The position numbers and the translations under genes were made by a program. 17,291 bases of DNA from Bacteroidota bacterium (GTDB taxonomy: Bacteria; Bacteroidota; Bacteroidia; Flavobacteriales; Weeksellaceae), in the NCBI GenBank assembly GCA_023388015.1, contig JAEWHB010000051.1:1-17291 (forward strand). Direction: 5' to 3'. How positions within the stretch are numbered: the first letter of the stretch is position 1; each line of letters begins with the position of its first letter. This document shows, piece after piece, positions 7,858 through 15,567 of this stretch. The notes beneath the pieces are model-generated. The model had not been told where the DNA came from, did no database searches, and worked only from the letters and a program-made list of their open reading frames with translations.

Positions 7858-8430
7858 ATGGAAGCAATATTTCATTTTGTGTTTGAATTACTTAAAATTG
7901 CTATATTGAGTTCAGCATATGCAATAATTTTGGTAAGCATTTTATCATTCTTAAATAAAAGAATGTCAAATGAATTTCTGACAAAAATTTTAAACAGTAA
8001 ATTTAAAACTTGGGTTGTATTTGGATTTTTAATTTCAGTTTCACTTTTTACTTATATGTTTTCTTATTGGGGAAATCATGGCCTAGGTGATTATGCTAGA
8101 ATTCCGGTGGGATATGGTAAAGAAGTATCCGAAATTAACGGAACCCAAGCCTATATTGAATCGAATGAATATAATTATGGAAGTCTTCCAGTAAAAAACT
8201 TTTCTAAACAAAAACATTTCATTATTGGTGAAACAGATAGCAGTCCTGTCGACATACCACCTCCATATTTTTTCTGGAACTTAAAAAATAATAAACTTAT
8301 TTTATTTTCATCTGAAATTGAATTCAGACATTATCTTTTAGAGTTTGGTCTTTCAAATTATGAGCTAAAGTCCTTTCGAGAAAATTATAAAAAATACTGG
8401 TTGGGATGGAGATTTTGGTTATTGCCATAA
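7858..8430 (+). CDS. Small membrane protein of unknown function, AT-rich
   Basis: This 190-residue protein has two predicted membrane helices, about residues 9-32 and 51-70. A short basic loop (NKRMSNEFLTKILNSKFK) separates them, and a C-terminal domain of about 120 residues follows. That domain is rich in Tyr, Trp and Asn, contains a VDIPPPYFFW stretch, and ends in WLGWRFWLLP. No known family is recognised. The coding sequence is visibly richer in A and T than its neighbours, with runs such as AAAAAATAATAAACTT and many AAT, TTA and AAA codons. That could mark a late arrival at the 3' end of the operon, or a poorly expressed gene. The start lies nine bases after manA, so it can be read from the same transcript. 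No terminator was seen after it, and a new promoter follows within 100 bases. Confidence 0.75.
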   Translation: MEAIFHFVFELLKIAILSSAYAIILVSILSFLNKRMSNEFLTKILNSKFKTWVVFGFLISVSLFTYMFSYWGNHGLGDYARIPVGYGKEVSEINGTQAYIESNEYNYGSLPVKNFSKQKHFIIGETDSSPVDIPPPYFFWNLKNNKLILFSSEIEFRHYLLEFGLSNYELKSFRENYKKYWLGWRFWLLP

Positions 8431-8475
8431 TCATTCTTCAAAATCCCCTTGGCACATAAATTGCTTTTCACAAGC

Positions 8476-8502
8476 TTGAGAAACAAATAATTCGTATCTT
8501 TG
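8476..8502 (+). promoter_or_regulatory. Bacteroidota-type promoter of the mevalonate kinase operon
   Basis: TATCTTTG at 8495-8502 matches the -7 consensus TAnnTTTG exactly and is followed by CAACGC. TTG at 8476-8478 is a candidate -33, 16 bases upstream, slightly shorter than usual. Transcription would start near 8508, giving a leader of roughly 12 bases to the ATG at 8521. This is one of the two clearest promoters in the window. Confidence 0.65.
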
Positions 8503-8520
8503 CAACGCAATTGAAAGCCA

Positions 8521-9435
8521 ATGAGAAACCCTTTGTTTTACGCTAAAATCCTTTTATTTGGAGAGTATGGCATCATCGAAGATTCCAAAGGATTGACCAT
8601 ACCTTATAATTCTTACAAGGGAACTTTGAAGTTCGATGAAAATTCTCAAGGCAAAATTTCCAATGAAAGCATCCGCAAATTTTCTATCTATTTGGAAGAA
8701 AACTTTCCCGGAGAATTCGATTTCGAGCAAATGAAATCAGACATTTCTGCCGGAATGCATTTTGATTCAACCATTCCCCAAGGATATGGCGTAGGAAGTT
8801 CAGGCGCTTTGGTTGCAGCAATTTATGAAAGATATGCGCTGAACAAAATCACTACCGAAGAGGGAATTTCAAAAGAAATCATTGCACAAATGAAAGAAAC
8901 TTTTTCTAAAATGGAATCTTTCTTTCACGGCAAAAGTTCGGGAATCGATCCTTTGATTTGTTATTTGAATCTTCCTTTGTTGATTAACTCCAAAACCGAT
9001 ATTTCAACAGTAGGAATTCCGGAGCAAAGAGAAGGAAAAGGTGCGATTTTTTTGGTTAATTCAGGCGCACCCGGCGAGACTGCTCCTATGGTTCAGATTT
9101 TCTTTGAAAAATTAAAACAGGAAGGTTTCCGTCAGACATTAAAAGAAGAATTCATCAAATACAATAATGCTTGTATCGATGCTTTTGTGAAAGGCGATGT
9201 CAATCCTTTGTTCCGCAACTTGAAAAAACTGTCCACTTGGGCATTTTTACATTTCAAACCTATGATTCCACAACGTTTGCTGGATGCATGGCAATACGGA
9301 ATCCAAACCAATTCCTATTACCTGAAGCTTTGTGGTTCAGGCGGTGGAGGCTACATTTTGGGATTCACCAAAGATTACGAAAAAGCAAAAGAACATTTAA
9401 AAGACTTTGATACCGAAGTAATTTACAAATTCTGA
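8521..9435 (+). CDS. GHMP-superfamily kinase, probable mevalonate kinase
   Basis: The 304-residue protein has the GHMP kinase motifs in order. The N-terminal lysine and Glu-containing strand is YAKILLFGEYGI (Lys9, Glu15). The ATP-binding loop is PQGYGVGSSGALVAA at 86-100. The catalytic region ESFFHGKSSGID has Glu132, the HGKSSG block and Asp143. The C-terminal glycine-rich motif CGSGGGGYILG is at 271-281. The HGKSSGID block is typical of mevalonate kinases, which phosphorylate mevalonate in the cytosol. Flavobacteria make isoprenoids by the mevalonate route, and a prenyltransferase follows in the same operon, which supports the assignment. Phosphomevalonate kinase or another GHMP member remains possible. 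The mevalonate diphosphate decarboxylase often found nearby is not in this window. Confidence 0.85.
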   Translation: MRNPLFYAKILLFGEYGIIEDSKGLTIPYNSYKGTLKFDENSQGKISNESIRKFSIYLEENFPGEFDFEQMKSDISAGMHFDSTIPQGYGVGSSGALVAAIYERYALNKITTEEGISKEIIAQMKETFSKMESFFHGKSSGIDPLICYLNLPLLINSKTDISTVGIPEQREGKGAIFLVNSGAPGETAPMVQIFFEKLKQEGFRQTLKEEFIKYNNACIDAFVKGDVNPLFRNLKKLSTWAFLHFKPMIPQRLLDAWQYGIQTNSYYLKLCGSGGGGYILGFTKDYEKAKEHLKDFDTEVIYKF

Positions 9436-9439
9436 TTTT

Positions 9440-9706
9440 ATGGAACGATTTACTTTTGAAGAAGATGACCTTTTTGGAGGATTTTATCTGTATGACGACG
9501 AAACAAAAATTGGAGAAGTTACCTTCAGAAAAAGAAGCCAAACTGCAATTTCCATCAACCATACCTATGTACTGAGCGAATTTGAAGGCCGTGGCTACGG
9601 AAAAAAACTCGTGGACAAAGTCATCGAATACGCAAAAGAAAATGACCTCAGCCTTTCTGCCACCTGCTGGTTTGCAGAAAAAGTGATCCAATCTTACAAC
9701 AAATGA
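9440..9706 (+). CDS. Small GNAT-family N-acetyltransferase (YjdJ type)
   Basis: This 88-residue protein is a minimal GNAT fold: a beta hairpin (GGFYLYDDETKIGEVTFRK), the strand SINHTYV, then the acetyl-CoA-binding loop EFEGRGYGKKLVDKVIEYAKE at about 50-70 with the R/Q-x-x-G-x-G/A pattern (GRGYGKKL). It ends with the strand SATCWFAEKVI and SYNK, which matches the short YjdJ-like GNAT subfamily of about 90 residues. The acetyl acceptor is unknown. The ATG lies four bases after the kinase stop, and the stop overlaps the following ubiA start as ATGA. The gene is therefore embedded in the operon, but a biochemical link to isoprenoids is not evident. Confidence 0.88.
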   Translation: MERFTFEEDDLFGGFYLYDDETKIGEVTFRKRSQTAISINHTYVLSEFEGRGYGKKLVDKVIEYAKENDLSLSATCWFAEKVIQSYNK

Positions 9707-10611
9707 AACCCCTGAGCCCGCGGAAGCTTTTTGTCAAAACGCTGGCGCTCTTTACGGTCATTCGGGGTTATAATATTGCTATGCTCGTGCTGGCACAGTA
9801 TATGGCCAGTCTTTTTATCTTCAACGAAGGGAAAAACCACCTAGAAATTCTGCTGGATAAAAATCTGAATTTCATCATTATAGCCTCTTCACTCAGTGCA
9901 GCAGCCGGGTACATTATCAATAATTTTTACGATCTGGAAAAAGACGCCATCAGTCGTCCACTACAGAATTATGTTGAAAGATTTGTTTCCCAAAACTTCA
10001 AACTGAACGTTTACCTCGCGCTCAATATTTTGGCGCTTGGAATCGCCCTTTTGGTCTCCTGGCGTGTCGCCGTTTTCTTTCTCGTTTATCAGTTTATGGT
10101 TTGGTTTTATTCGCACAAAATCAATAAAATCGTATGGCTCAATAACTTATATTCGGTCATCCTGATGGTCTTTCCGTTTTTTGCCCTTTTTCTTTATTAT
10201 GAAAACTTTTCCTTCATCATCTTTTTCCATGCCGGATTTCTACTGCTTTTATTGCTCGTTACCGACATTTTAAAAGACCTGACCACCTCCACGGCAGACG
10301 CCATTTATCATTACAGCACCATCCCCGTCATTTACGGCGACCGCAAAACCAAAAAAATCCTGAGTTCACTGATGATCCTTACCGCAGCTTGGTCGATTTT
10401 TATGTGGAGCGATAGCGCCACGGGTTATATGAAATATTTTTTCCTCTTCAGCGCAGGTATCAATTTATTGTTGATTTTCCCGCTCTGGAATTCACAATCC
10501 AAAACCTCCTACAAAATTTTACACCTGATTTTCAAACTATTAATCGGATTTGGCATCTTCAATATGGTGTTCATTGATTTAAATCCCTTAACTTTGCAAA
10601 AAATTATCTAA
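9703..10611 (+). CDS. UbiA-family prenyltransferase, geranylgeranylglycerol-phosphate geranylgeranyltransferase-like
   Basis: The 302-residue polytopic inner-membrane protein has about eight or nine hydrophobic helices. The first Asp-rich prenyl-diphosphate site is NNFYDLEKD at 73-81 (Asn73, Asn74, Asp77, Asp81), followed by AISRPL. The second is DILKDLTTSTAD at 188-199 (Asp188, Asp192, Asp199). Both are hallmarks of the UbiA superfamily, whose members transfer polyprenyl groups to quinone precursors, heme or glycerol phosphate. In Bacteroidota the homologue next to mevalonate genes is usually annotated as a geranylgeranylglycerol-phosphate geranylgeranyltransferase. I follow that by context, but the acceptor cannot be read from sequence, and MenA- or UbiA-type acceptors are alternatives. 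It is the last gene of the promoter-8495 operon, coupled to the GNAT gene by a four-base overlap. Confidence 0.87.
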   Translation: MKPLSPRKLFVKTLALFTVIRGYNIAMLVLAQYMASLFIFNEGKNHLEILLDKNLNFIIIASSLSAAAGYIINNFYDLEKDAISRPLQNYVERFVSQNFKLNVYLALNILALGIALLVSWRVAVFFLVYQFMVWFYSHKINKIVWLNNLYSVILMVFPFFALFLYYENFSFIIFFHAGFLLLLLLVTDILKDLTTSTADAIYHYSTIPVIYGDRKTKKILSSLMILTAAWSIFMWSDSATGYMKYFFLFSAGINLLLIFPLWNSQSKTSYKILHLIFKLLIGFGIFNMVFIDLNPLTLQKII

Positions 10612-10845
10612 ACATAGATTCGCAACGACTTTTCGTCATCTGAGCTTGTCGAAGGAGGGCGTGCCCCCGTTGCGATCAAAACTTTAGATCAAATTGAAAT
10701 TTTACCGCAACGGGGTCGGGCTCTCGGCACTCGCTTTTTTGTTGCCTTCGAGAACCTCAGGCAAAAAAAGAGCTCAAACAAAGCCTCCATCCCTCACGCA
10801 AATGATAGCCCTAGGTTTCAACCCGGGAAAAATTAAAAACAGTAT
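10612..10845. repeat. Intergenic mosaic of repeat elements and palindromes
   Basis: This 234-base gap has no credible ORF but much structure. CTGAGCTTGTCGAAGG (10641-10656) matches the core of a REP-like sequence scattered through many bacterial genomes. CGCAACG at 10621-10627 and CGTTGCG at 10668-10674 flank that fragment. CCCCGTTGCG (10665-10674) is exactly inverted at 10706-10715, and GGGCGTGCCC can fold locally. A long hairpin lies at 10733-10773. The tail (ATCCCTCACGC, GATAGCCCTAGG, AACCCGGG) resembles an intergenic element I recall from flavobacterial genomes. A chance -7 match (TAACTTTG, 10589-10596) lies just inside the ubiA end. Confidence 0.6.
10733..10773. terminator. Long imperfect hairpin, possible terminator or repeat core
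   Basis: The inner stem TTGCCT/AGGCAA (10742-10747 with 10759-10764) plus GAG/CTC around an AAC loop has a TC bulge on its left side. After one G/A mismatch, the T-run 10735-10740 pairs with the A-run 10766-10771, extending the stem to about 18 pairs. It could end transcription from ubiA, though no U-tract follows on the plus strand. It looks more like the core of a repeat element. Confidence 0.45.
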
Positions 10846-11682
10846 ATGAAAAAAAGACAGGAAAGGCGAGACGCTTCCCCAAAAAGACCGGCGGGAAACT
10901 CATCAAAGCCCAATTTTAGAAATGCCGGCAAACCCTTCAAACCCCGTTTGAAAAAAGCGCCTGTTGACGACGGAACCATTCGTCTCAACAAATACATCGC
11001 CAACGCCGGAATCTGTTCCCGACGCGAAGCCGATGAATTCATCCGAACAGGACTGGCACAGGTCAACGGAAAAGTCGTAACCGAAATGGGCTATAAAGTT
11101 CAGCCGGGCGATGTCGTGAAATTTGACGGAAAAACCATTTCAGCCGAAAAAAATGTGTACATCCTTTTGAACAAACCCAAAGGATTTATTACCACAACGC
11201 GTGACGAAAAAGAGCGCAAAACAGTAATGGATCTGATTGCCAATGCTACTACCGCACGTGTTTTTCCGGTAGGACGACTTGACCGCGCCACCACCGGGTT
11301 GTTATTATTTACCAATGACGGATATTTGACAAAAAAACTGACGCATCCGAGTCATTCGGTACGGAAAATTTACCACGTAAAACTGAACAAAAAAGCGACA
11401 CACGCCGATTTGGATGAGATCAAAAAAGGCATTCGCCTTATTCCGGAAGGAGTTGCCGTAGTGGACAATATTTCTTTCATCGAAGGCAAACCAAAAGATG
11501 AAGTCGGAATCGAAATCCACATTGGCTGGAACCGTGTAGTGAGAAGAATTTTTGAGAAATTAGGATTTGAAATTGAATCACTCGATCGTGTTTCTTTTGG
11601 CGGACTGACCAAGAAAAATCTCAAACGCGGCGACTGGCGCAAATTAGACGAAAAAGAAGTTTCGTTTTTGAAGATGCTTTAA
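10846..11682 (+). CDS. 23S rRNA pseudouridine synthase of the RluB/RsuA family
   Basis: The 278-residue protein begins with a low-complexity, very basic tail (residues 1-40, rich in Lys, Arg and Pro). An S4 RNA-binding domain follows (about 44-95: IRLNKYIANAGICSRREADEFI then GDVVKFDG). The RsuA/RluB-type pseudouridine synthase domain comes next, with LLNKPKGFITT at 107-117 and GRLDRATTGLLL at 143-154, where Asp146 is the catalytic aspartate. The family isomerises a specific uridine in rRNA; the RluB site in helix 89-90 of 23S rRNA is the usual assignment, but RluE or RsuA specificity cannot be excluded. The basic extension before the S4 domain is common in Bacteroidota members. It is transcribed alone and followed by a terminator at 11704. 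The start is the ATG after the repeat-rich gap. Confidence 0.92.
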   Translation: MKKRQERRDASPKRPAGNSSKPNFRNAGKPFKPRLKKAPVDDGTIRLNKYIANAGICSRREADEFIRTGLAQVNGKVVTEMGYKVQPGDVVKFDGKTISAEKNVYILLNKPKGFITTTRDEKERKTVMDLIANATTARVFPVGRLDRATTGLLLFTNDGYLTKKLTHPSHSVRKIYHVKLNKKATHADLDEIKKGIRLIPEGVAVVDNISFIEGKPKDEVGIEIHIGWNRVVRRIFEKLGFEIESLDRVSFGGLTKKNLKRGDWRKLDEKEVSFLKML

Positions 11683-11703
11683 AAATTTATTCAAAATATA
11701 TTT

Positions 11704-11732
11704 AAGCCATTTCTCTCCGAGATGGCTTTTTT
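11704..11732 (+). terminator. Rho-independent terminator of the pseudouridine synthase gene
   Basis: The stem AAGCCAT...ATGGCTT is continued by CTC/GAG around a TCC loop with a two-base TT bulge, and is followed directly by TTTTTTC. It lies 22 bases after the stop codon at 11682 in the right orientation. Confidence 0.85.
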
Positions 11733-11864
11733 CTTATCATACATCAATGCCTGAAAAACCTGATTTGCAGAACTTTGCATTAGAAACATAGAATTAAAGT
11801 TTTTTCATAGTTTTTTAGGTTAGTAGTAGTTGAGAAAGCCCTTTCAGATTTGAAAGGGCTTTTG
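11733..11864 (+). ncRNA. Candidate short untranslated transcript ending in an orphan terminator
   Basis: Between the terminator at 11704-11732 and a second, perfect hairpin at 11835-11862 lies about 100 bases with no ORF, containing the T-rich boxes TTTTTTCATAG and TTTTTTAGG. The second hairpin has its T-tract on the plus side, yet no plus-strand gene precedes it or follows for kilobases. A short plus-strand RNA is one explanation. The only promoter hint is GAACTTTG (11770-11777), which misses one consensus base and lacks a -33. Confidence 0.3.
11835..11864 (+). terminator. Perfect 12-bp hairpin terminator
   Basis: AAAGCCCTTTCA (11835-11846) pairs perfectly with TGAAAGGGCTTT (11851-11862) around the loop GATT. 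The T-run continues as TTTTG on the plus strand. On the minus strand the stem is followed by CTCAAC, with no U-tract. It is therefore a better plus-strand terminator than one for the convergent gene ending at 11890, although the stem may serve both. Confidence 0.7.
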
Positions 11865-11889
11865 TTATTCTCATTTTCTCAAGAAATTC

Positions 11890-12678
11890 TTAATTTTTGT
11901 TCATTCTTCCCACAGAAGTTTCATTACCTACCCGAACCCCTTCAATTAAGGCAACGGCGTGTCCGGCAGAAGGTGGATCTACTATTGAAGGATATGTATC
12001 TACAAATTCCATCATGATGTGAATCAAAAAATTACCATTCGGATAATCCCATTTTTTCACATTCCCTTTGTAATCGCTTACTACGCTCCAAGTAATAGGG
12101 TGTCCCAAATAGGCTCCGGTAAAATCACTCTGTAAGTTCATCCGCATCGAACTGTCATAATCATCAGTAAAACTTCCGATTATTTTATCGTGAAACCGAT
12201 CGGTTTTATGGCTGTGAATTAAACATTTTTCCGATTTGATTCTCGCAGGATCGGTAATTCTGATGCGAGCAGTGGAAAAACCGCCTTGGGTTTCATCATA
12301 ATAAGTCAAAACACCTTCAGAAGGCGTTTGTCCGTTGGGATGTACCAACATCATCGGCACCGGTTCGTTTAAATTATACGGATTCTGAAATTTGACACCA
12401 TTGGATTCAATCGTCAAAGGAACTTGGTTGGAACCCCCAAATCCATATCCGGATTCTCCTTCTATTTTTTTGAATTCATACGTATTTCGATCGATGGATC
12501 CTTGGTGATCGAAACGCTGACAAGGTTCAATCCGAATGACACCGTCCGACTCTTTCAAATTATAATTATAATAAGTATAAAGCGTCATGTAGGTTCCCTC
12601 GGTTGCTTGCTGTGCCGAAAGAATTCCAAAAATCAGGGTTGCTGAAATGCTTAGTAGAGACTTCTTCATTTGTTTCAA
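11890..12678 (-). CDS. Exported protein of unknown function
   Basis: This 262-residue protein has a Sec signal peptide (MKQMKKSLLSISATLIFGILSA, cleavage expected before QQATEG). An internal ATG at codon 4 could also be the start. The mature part contains two cysteines (in IEPCQRF and SEKCLIH), possibly a disulfide in the periplasm, and many Tyr, Asn and Gly residues in beta-like segments (TYMTLYTYYNYNLKES, GYGFGGSNQVPL). Blocks such as GVLTYYDETQGGFSTARIRI and AVALIEGVRVG look like strand pairs of a small extracellular domain. No catalytic motif or C-terminal sorting domain is recognised. It follows polA on the same strand with an 84-base spacer that contains its own promoter-like element, so it is probably a separate unit. 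The function is unknown. Confidence 0.82.
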   Translation of the reverse strand: MKQMKKSLLSISATLIFGILSAQQATEGTYMTLYTYYNYNLKESDGVIRIEPCQRFDHQGSIDRNTYEFKKIEGESGYGFGGSNQVPLTIESNGVKFQNPYNLNEPVPMMLVHPNGQTPSEGVLTYYDETQGGFSTARIRITDPARIKSEKCLIHSHKTDRFHDKIIGSFTDDYDSSMRMNLQSDFTGAYLGHPITWSVVSDYKGNVKKWDYPNGNFLIHIMMEFVDTYPSIVDPPSAGHAVALIEGVRVGNETSVGRMNKN

Positions 12679-12698
12679 TGTTTAAACTTGATTCAAAA

Positions 12699-12706
12699 CA
12701 AATTTA
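12699..12706 (-). promoter_or_regulatory. -7 element upstream of the exported-protein gene
   Basis: On the minus strand this reads TAAATTTG, an exact TAnnTTTG match 20 bases before the ATG at 12678. No clear TTG is found at -33. The position in the spacer between polA and the exported gene makes a true promoter reasonable. Confidence 0.4.
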
Positions 12707-12762
12707 GACTTTAGACTAACGAATTGAAATAGCTACTTATAGGTATTTTAAAGTTGGAAAAA

Positions 12763-15567
12763 TCAATGCGCTTCCAGCCAATTTGCTCCCACTCCTATTT
12801 CTACCTCAAGCGGCACATTCAGATTCACGGCATTTTCCATGGTTTCCTTGATGATCGGCTTCAAAATATCCAATTCCGATGTGAGTACATCCAACACCAA
12901 TTCGTCATGTACCTGAAGCAACATTTTGGATTGGAAGTCCTTGTTCAGAACTTTCTGCAAACGGATCATCGCAATTTTGATAATATCCGCCGCACTTCCT
13001 TGAATCGGTGCATTGACCGCATTTCTTTCGGCATGACCTCGCACCACTGCATTTCGGGAATTGATGTCTTTCAGGTACCTTCTTCTTCCCAAAATCGTTT
13101 CTACATAACCTTGTTCTCTTGCCGTTTGAATTTGGTTTTCCATGTATTTTTTCAATACCGGATAAGTTTCATAATAAGCATCAATTAAATCTTTGGATTC
13201 CGAACGGGAAAGTCCTGTCTGTTCACTCAAACCAAATGCAGAAACCCCATAAATAATCCCAAAATTCACGGTTTTCGCCTGACTTCTTTGTTCGCGCGTC
13301 ACTTCATCCAAAGCAACTTTAAAGACATTGGCTGCCGTAGAACGGTGGATGTCTTCTCCGTTTCTGAAGGATTCCAACATCATCGGATCTTTTGAAAGTT
13401 CGGCAATGATTCTCAATTCGATTTGCGAATAATCCGCCGAAACCAAAACGTGATTTTCATCGCGGGCTACAAAAGCTTTTCGGATTTCTCTTCCTTGTTC
13501 CGAACGAATCGGGATGTTTTGCAAATTCGGATTTACCGACGCCAAACGCCCCGTAGCCGCTACCGTCTGACTGAAAGTTGTATGAATTCTTCCGGTTTCA
13601 GGACGAACTTCCTTAGGCAAAGCATCCACATAAGTTGATTTGAGTTTTTGCAATTGACGATAATCCAAAATATCTGAAATCACGGGATGTTTGTCTTTGA
13701 GTTTCACCAAAACCTCCTCGCCGGTGGCGTATTGGCCTGTTTTGGTTTTTTTGGCTTTGGAATCGATTTTCAATTGGTCAAACAAAATTTCGCCTAATTG
13801 TTTGGGAGAATTCAAATTGAATTCAATTCCGCAACAATCATAAATTTTCTTTTCAATATTGAGAATTTCAGCTGTTATTTTTTCGGATTGCGCTGCCAGA
13901 ACTTCGGTATCCAAACGGATTCCCTCAATTTCCATTTCCGCCAAAACTTCCATCAAAGGCATTTCGAGTTCTTCGAATAATTTTCCGGCATTGACTTCGG
14001 GCAATTGAGGTGCAAAAAAATGTTTCAATTGCAAAGTCACATCGGCATCTTCCACCGCATATTCTTTTTGCTTTTCCAATTCCACCTGATTAAACTGCAA
14101 TTGATTTTTCCCCTTTTTTCCAATTAATGATTCGATCGGAACGGGTTTGTAACGCAGATAAGTTTCGGACAAAACATCCATATTGTGGCGCATATCGGGG
14201 TTTAAAAGATAATGCGCAATCATCGTATCAAACGACTTTCCAGAAGGCTGAATGCCATATTTATGCAAGACTTTGTAATCGTATTTCAGATTGTGACCAA
14301 TTTTCAACACCGATTCAGACTCAAAAAACGGACGGAATTCTTCGATGATTTCACGGGCTTCATTAAAATCCGATGGAACCGGAACATAATAACCTTTTCC
14401 GGGTTCGAAACTGAAAGCAATCCCCACCAATTCAGCCGTAAGCGGATCAAGGCCGGTGGTTTCGGTATCGAAACAAACTTCGGATTGTTGAAGTAATTTA
14501 TCTAATAATAATTTTCGACCGATTTTCCCTTCGGTTAATTGATAAACGTGGTCGTAAGTTTCCAGTTCTTTGTAAAAAGCTTCAGTGATTTCTTCCGTAA
14601 TTTCATTTCCTTCATCAAACAAAGAAGCCTGAACGGCAAGCTGAGAAACGGTTTTGGCTTTTTCGACAACTTGTGTTTCCAAATTGAAAGTCCGATAGAA
14701 ATTTTCCAACATTTGACGGAATTCGAGTTCCATAAAAAGTTCCTTTACTCGTTCTACATCCGGTTCGCACATCTCTAAATCTTCTTCGTCAAACTCAACC
14801 GGGGCATCGATGATAATCGTGGCCAATTTTTTGGATAAAATACCCAATTCGCGGTTGGCTTCGATGTTTTCTTTCAGTTTTCCTTTGAGTTGATGCGTAT
14901 TTTCGAGCAGATTTTCCAAGCTTCCGAATTCATTCAACAATTTTTTGGCTGTTTTTTCTCCGACGCCGGGCAGTCCGGGAATATTATCCACGCTATCGCC
15001 CATCATCCCAAGGAAATCGGTTACTTTTATCGGATCATCTACCCCAAATTTTTCTTTCACTTCTTCGACTCCCCAAATCTCAATTCCCTTTCCGAATGCG
15101 GGCGGGCGATACATTTTGATTTTGTCTGAAACCAATTGCGCAAAATCTTTATCGGGCGTGACCATATAGGTCGTATAACCTTCTTTTTCTGCTTTTTTGG
15201 CCAAAGTTCCGATTACGTCGTCGGCTTCGTATCCTTCGGCAAAAAGAACTGGGATACATAGCGCTTTCAGGATGTCTTGAATAATAGGAACAGCAATTTT
15301 AATAGCTTCGGGCGTTTCGTCTCGGTTGGCTTTGTACTGTTCATAATCAACGGTTCTGACGGTTGCTTGTCCGACATCGAAAACCACGGCAATGTGCGTG
15401 GGTTTTTCACGCTTCAACACATCAAACAATGAATTGGTAAATCCCATGATGGCCGATGTATTCAGGCCTTTGGAGTTGATTCGGGGATTTTTGATGAAGG
15501 CATAATAACCGCGAAAAATGAGCGCGTAAGCGTCTAATAAAAATAGTCTTTTGTCGTCTGAATTCAT
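12763..15567 (-). CDS. polA: DNA polymerase I with active 5' nuclease, proofreading and polymerase domains
   Basis: From the ATG at 15567 the protein has 934 residues. The 5'-3' nuclease domain (about 1-290) carries FLLDAYALIFRGYYAF, YEADDVIGTLA, VTPDKDFAQL and GDSVDNIPGLPGVGEKTA. The 3'-5' exonuclease domain keeps its acidic set: Asp367 and Glu369 in FDTETTGLD, Asp430 in GHNLKYDY, and Tyr503 and Asp507 in YAVED. Proofreading should therefore work. The polymerase domain has motif A (ADYSQIELR, Asp712), motif B (KTVNFGIIYG, Lys765, Phe769, Tyr773) and motif C (VHDEL, Asp888). It acts in Okazaki fragment maturation and excision repair. A longer open frame back to 15684 translates intergenic repeat debris and is rejected. 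A -7-like TACCTTTA lies at 15581-15574. Confidence 0.97.
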   Translation of the reverse strand: MNSDDKRLFLLDAYALIFRGYYAFIKNPRINSKGLNTSAIMGFTNSLFDVLKREKPTHIAVVFDVGQATVRTVDYEQYKANRDETPEAIKIAVPIIQDILKALCIPVLFAEGYEADDVIGTLAKKAEKEGYTTYMVTPDKDFAQLVSDKIKMYRPPAFGKGIEIWGVEEVKEKFGVDDPIKVTDFLGMMGDSVDNIPGLPGVGEKTAKKLLNEFGSLENLLENTHQLKGKLKENIEANRELGILSKKLATIIIDAPVEFDEEDLEMCEPDVERVKELFMELEFRQMLENFYRTFNLETQVVEKAKTVSQLAVQASLFDEGNEITEEITEAFYKELETYDHVYQLTEGKIGRKLLLDKLLQQSEVCFDTETTGLDPLTAELVGIAFSFEPGKGYYVPVPSDFNEAREIIEEFRPFFESESVLKIGHNLKYDYKVLHKYGIQPSGKSFDTMIAHYLLNPDMRHNMDVLSETYLRYKPVPIESLIGKKGKNQLQFNQVELEKQKEYAVEDADVTLQLKHFFAPQLPEVNAGKLFEELEMPLMEVLAEMEIEGIRLDTEVLAAQSEKITAEILNIEKKIYDCCGIEFNLNSPKQLGEILFDQLKIDSKAKKTKTGQYATGEEVLVKLKDKHPVISDILDYRQLQKLKSTYVDALPKEVRPETGRIHTTFSQTVAATGRLASVNPNLQNIPIRSEQGREIRKAFVARDENHVLVSADYSQIELRIIAELSKDPMMLESFRNGEDIHRSTAANVFKVALDEVTREQRSQAKTVNFGIIYGVSAFGLSEQTGLSRSESKDLIDAYYETYPVLKKYMENQIQTAREQGYVETILGRRRYLKDINSRNAVVRGHAERNAVNAPIQGSAADIIKIAMIRLQKVLNKDFQSKMLLQVHDELVLDVLTSELDILKPIIKETMENAVNLNVPLEVEIGVGANWLEAH

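Noticed and set aside
10589..10596. TAACTTTG as a promoter for the pseudouridine synthase gene
   Set aside because: It lies inside the ubiA end, about 250 bases from the start codon, with the candidate TTG only 12 bases upstream. A chance match is more likely.
10833..11066. Minus-strand ORF of 77 codons over the start of the pseudouridine synthase gene
   Set aside because: It is antisense to the basic tail and S4 domain, with no family resemblance and no support for expression.
12754..13188. 144-residue plus-strand ORF inside polA
   Set aside because: It is antisense to the polymerase domain, its composition is that of a reverse-frame shadow, and it has no recognisable motif or promoter.
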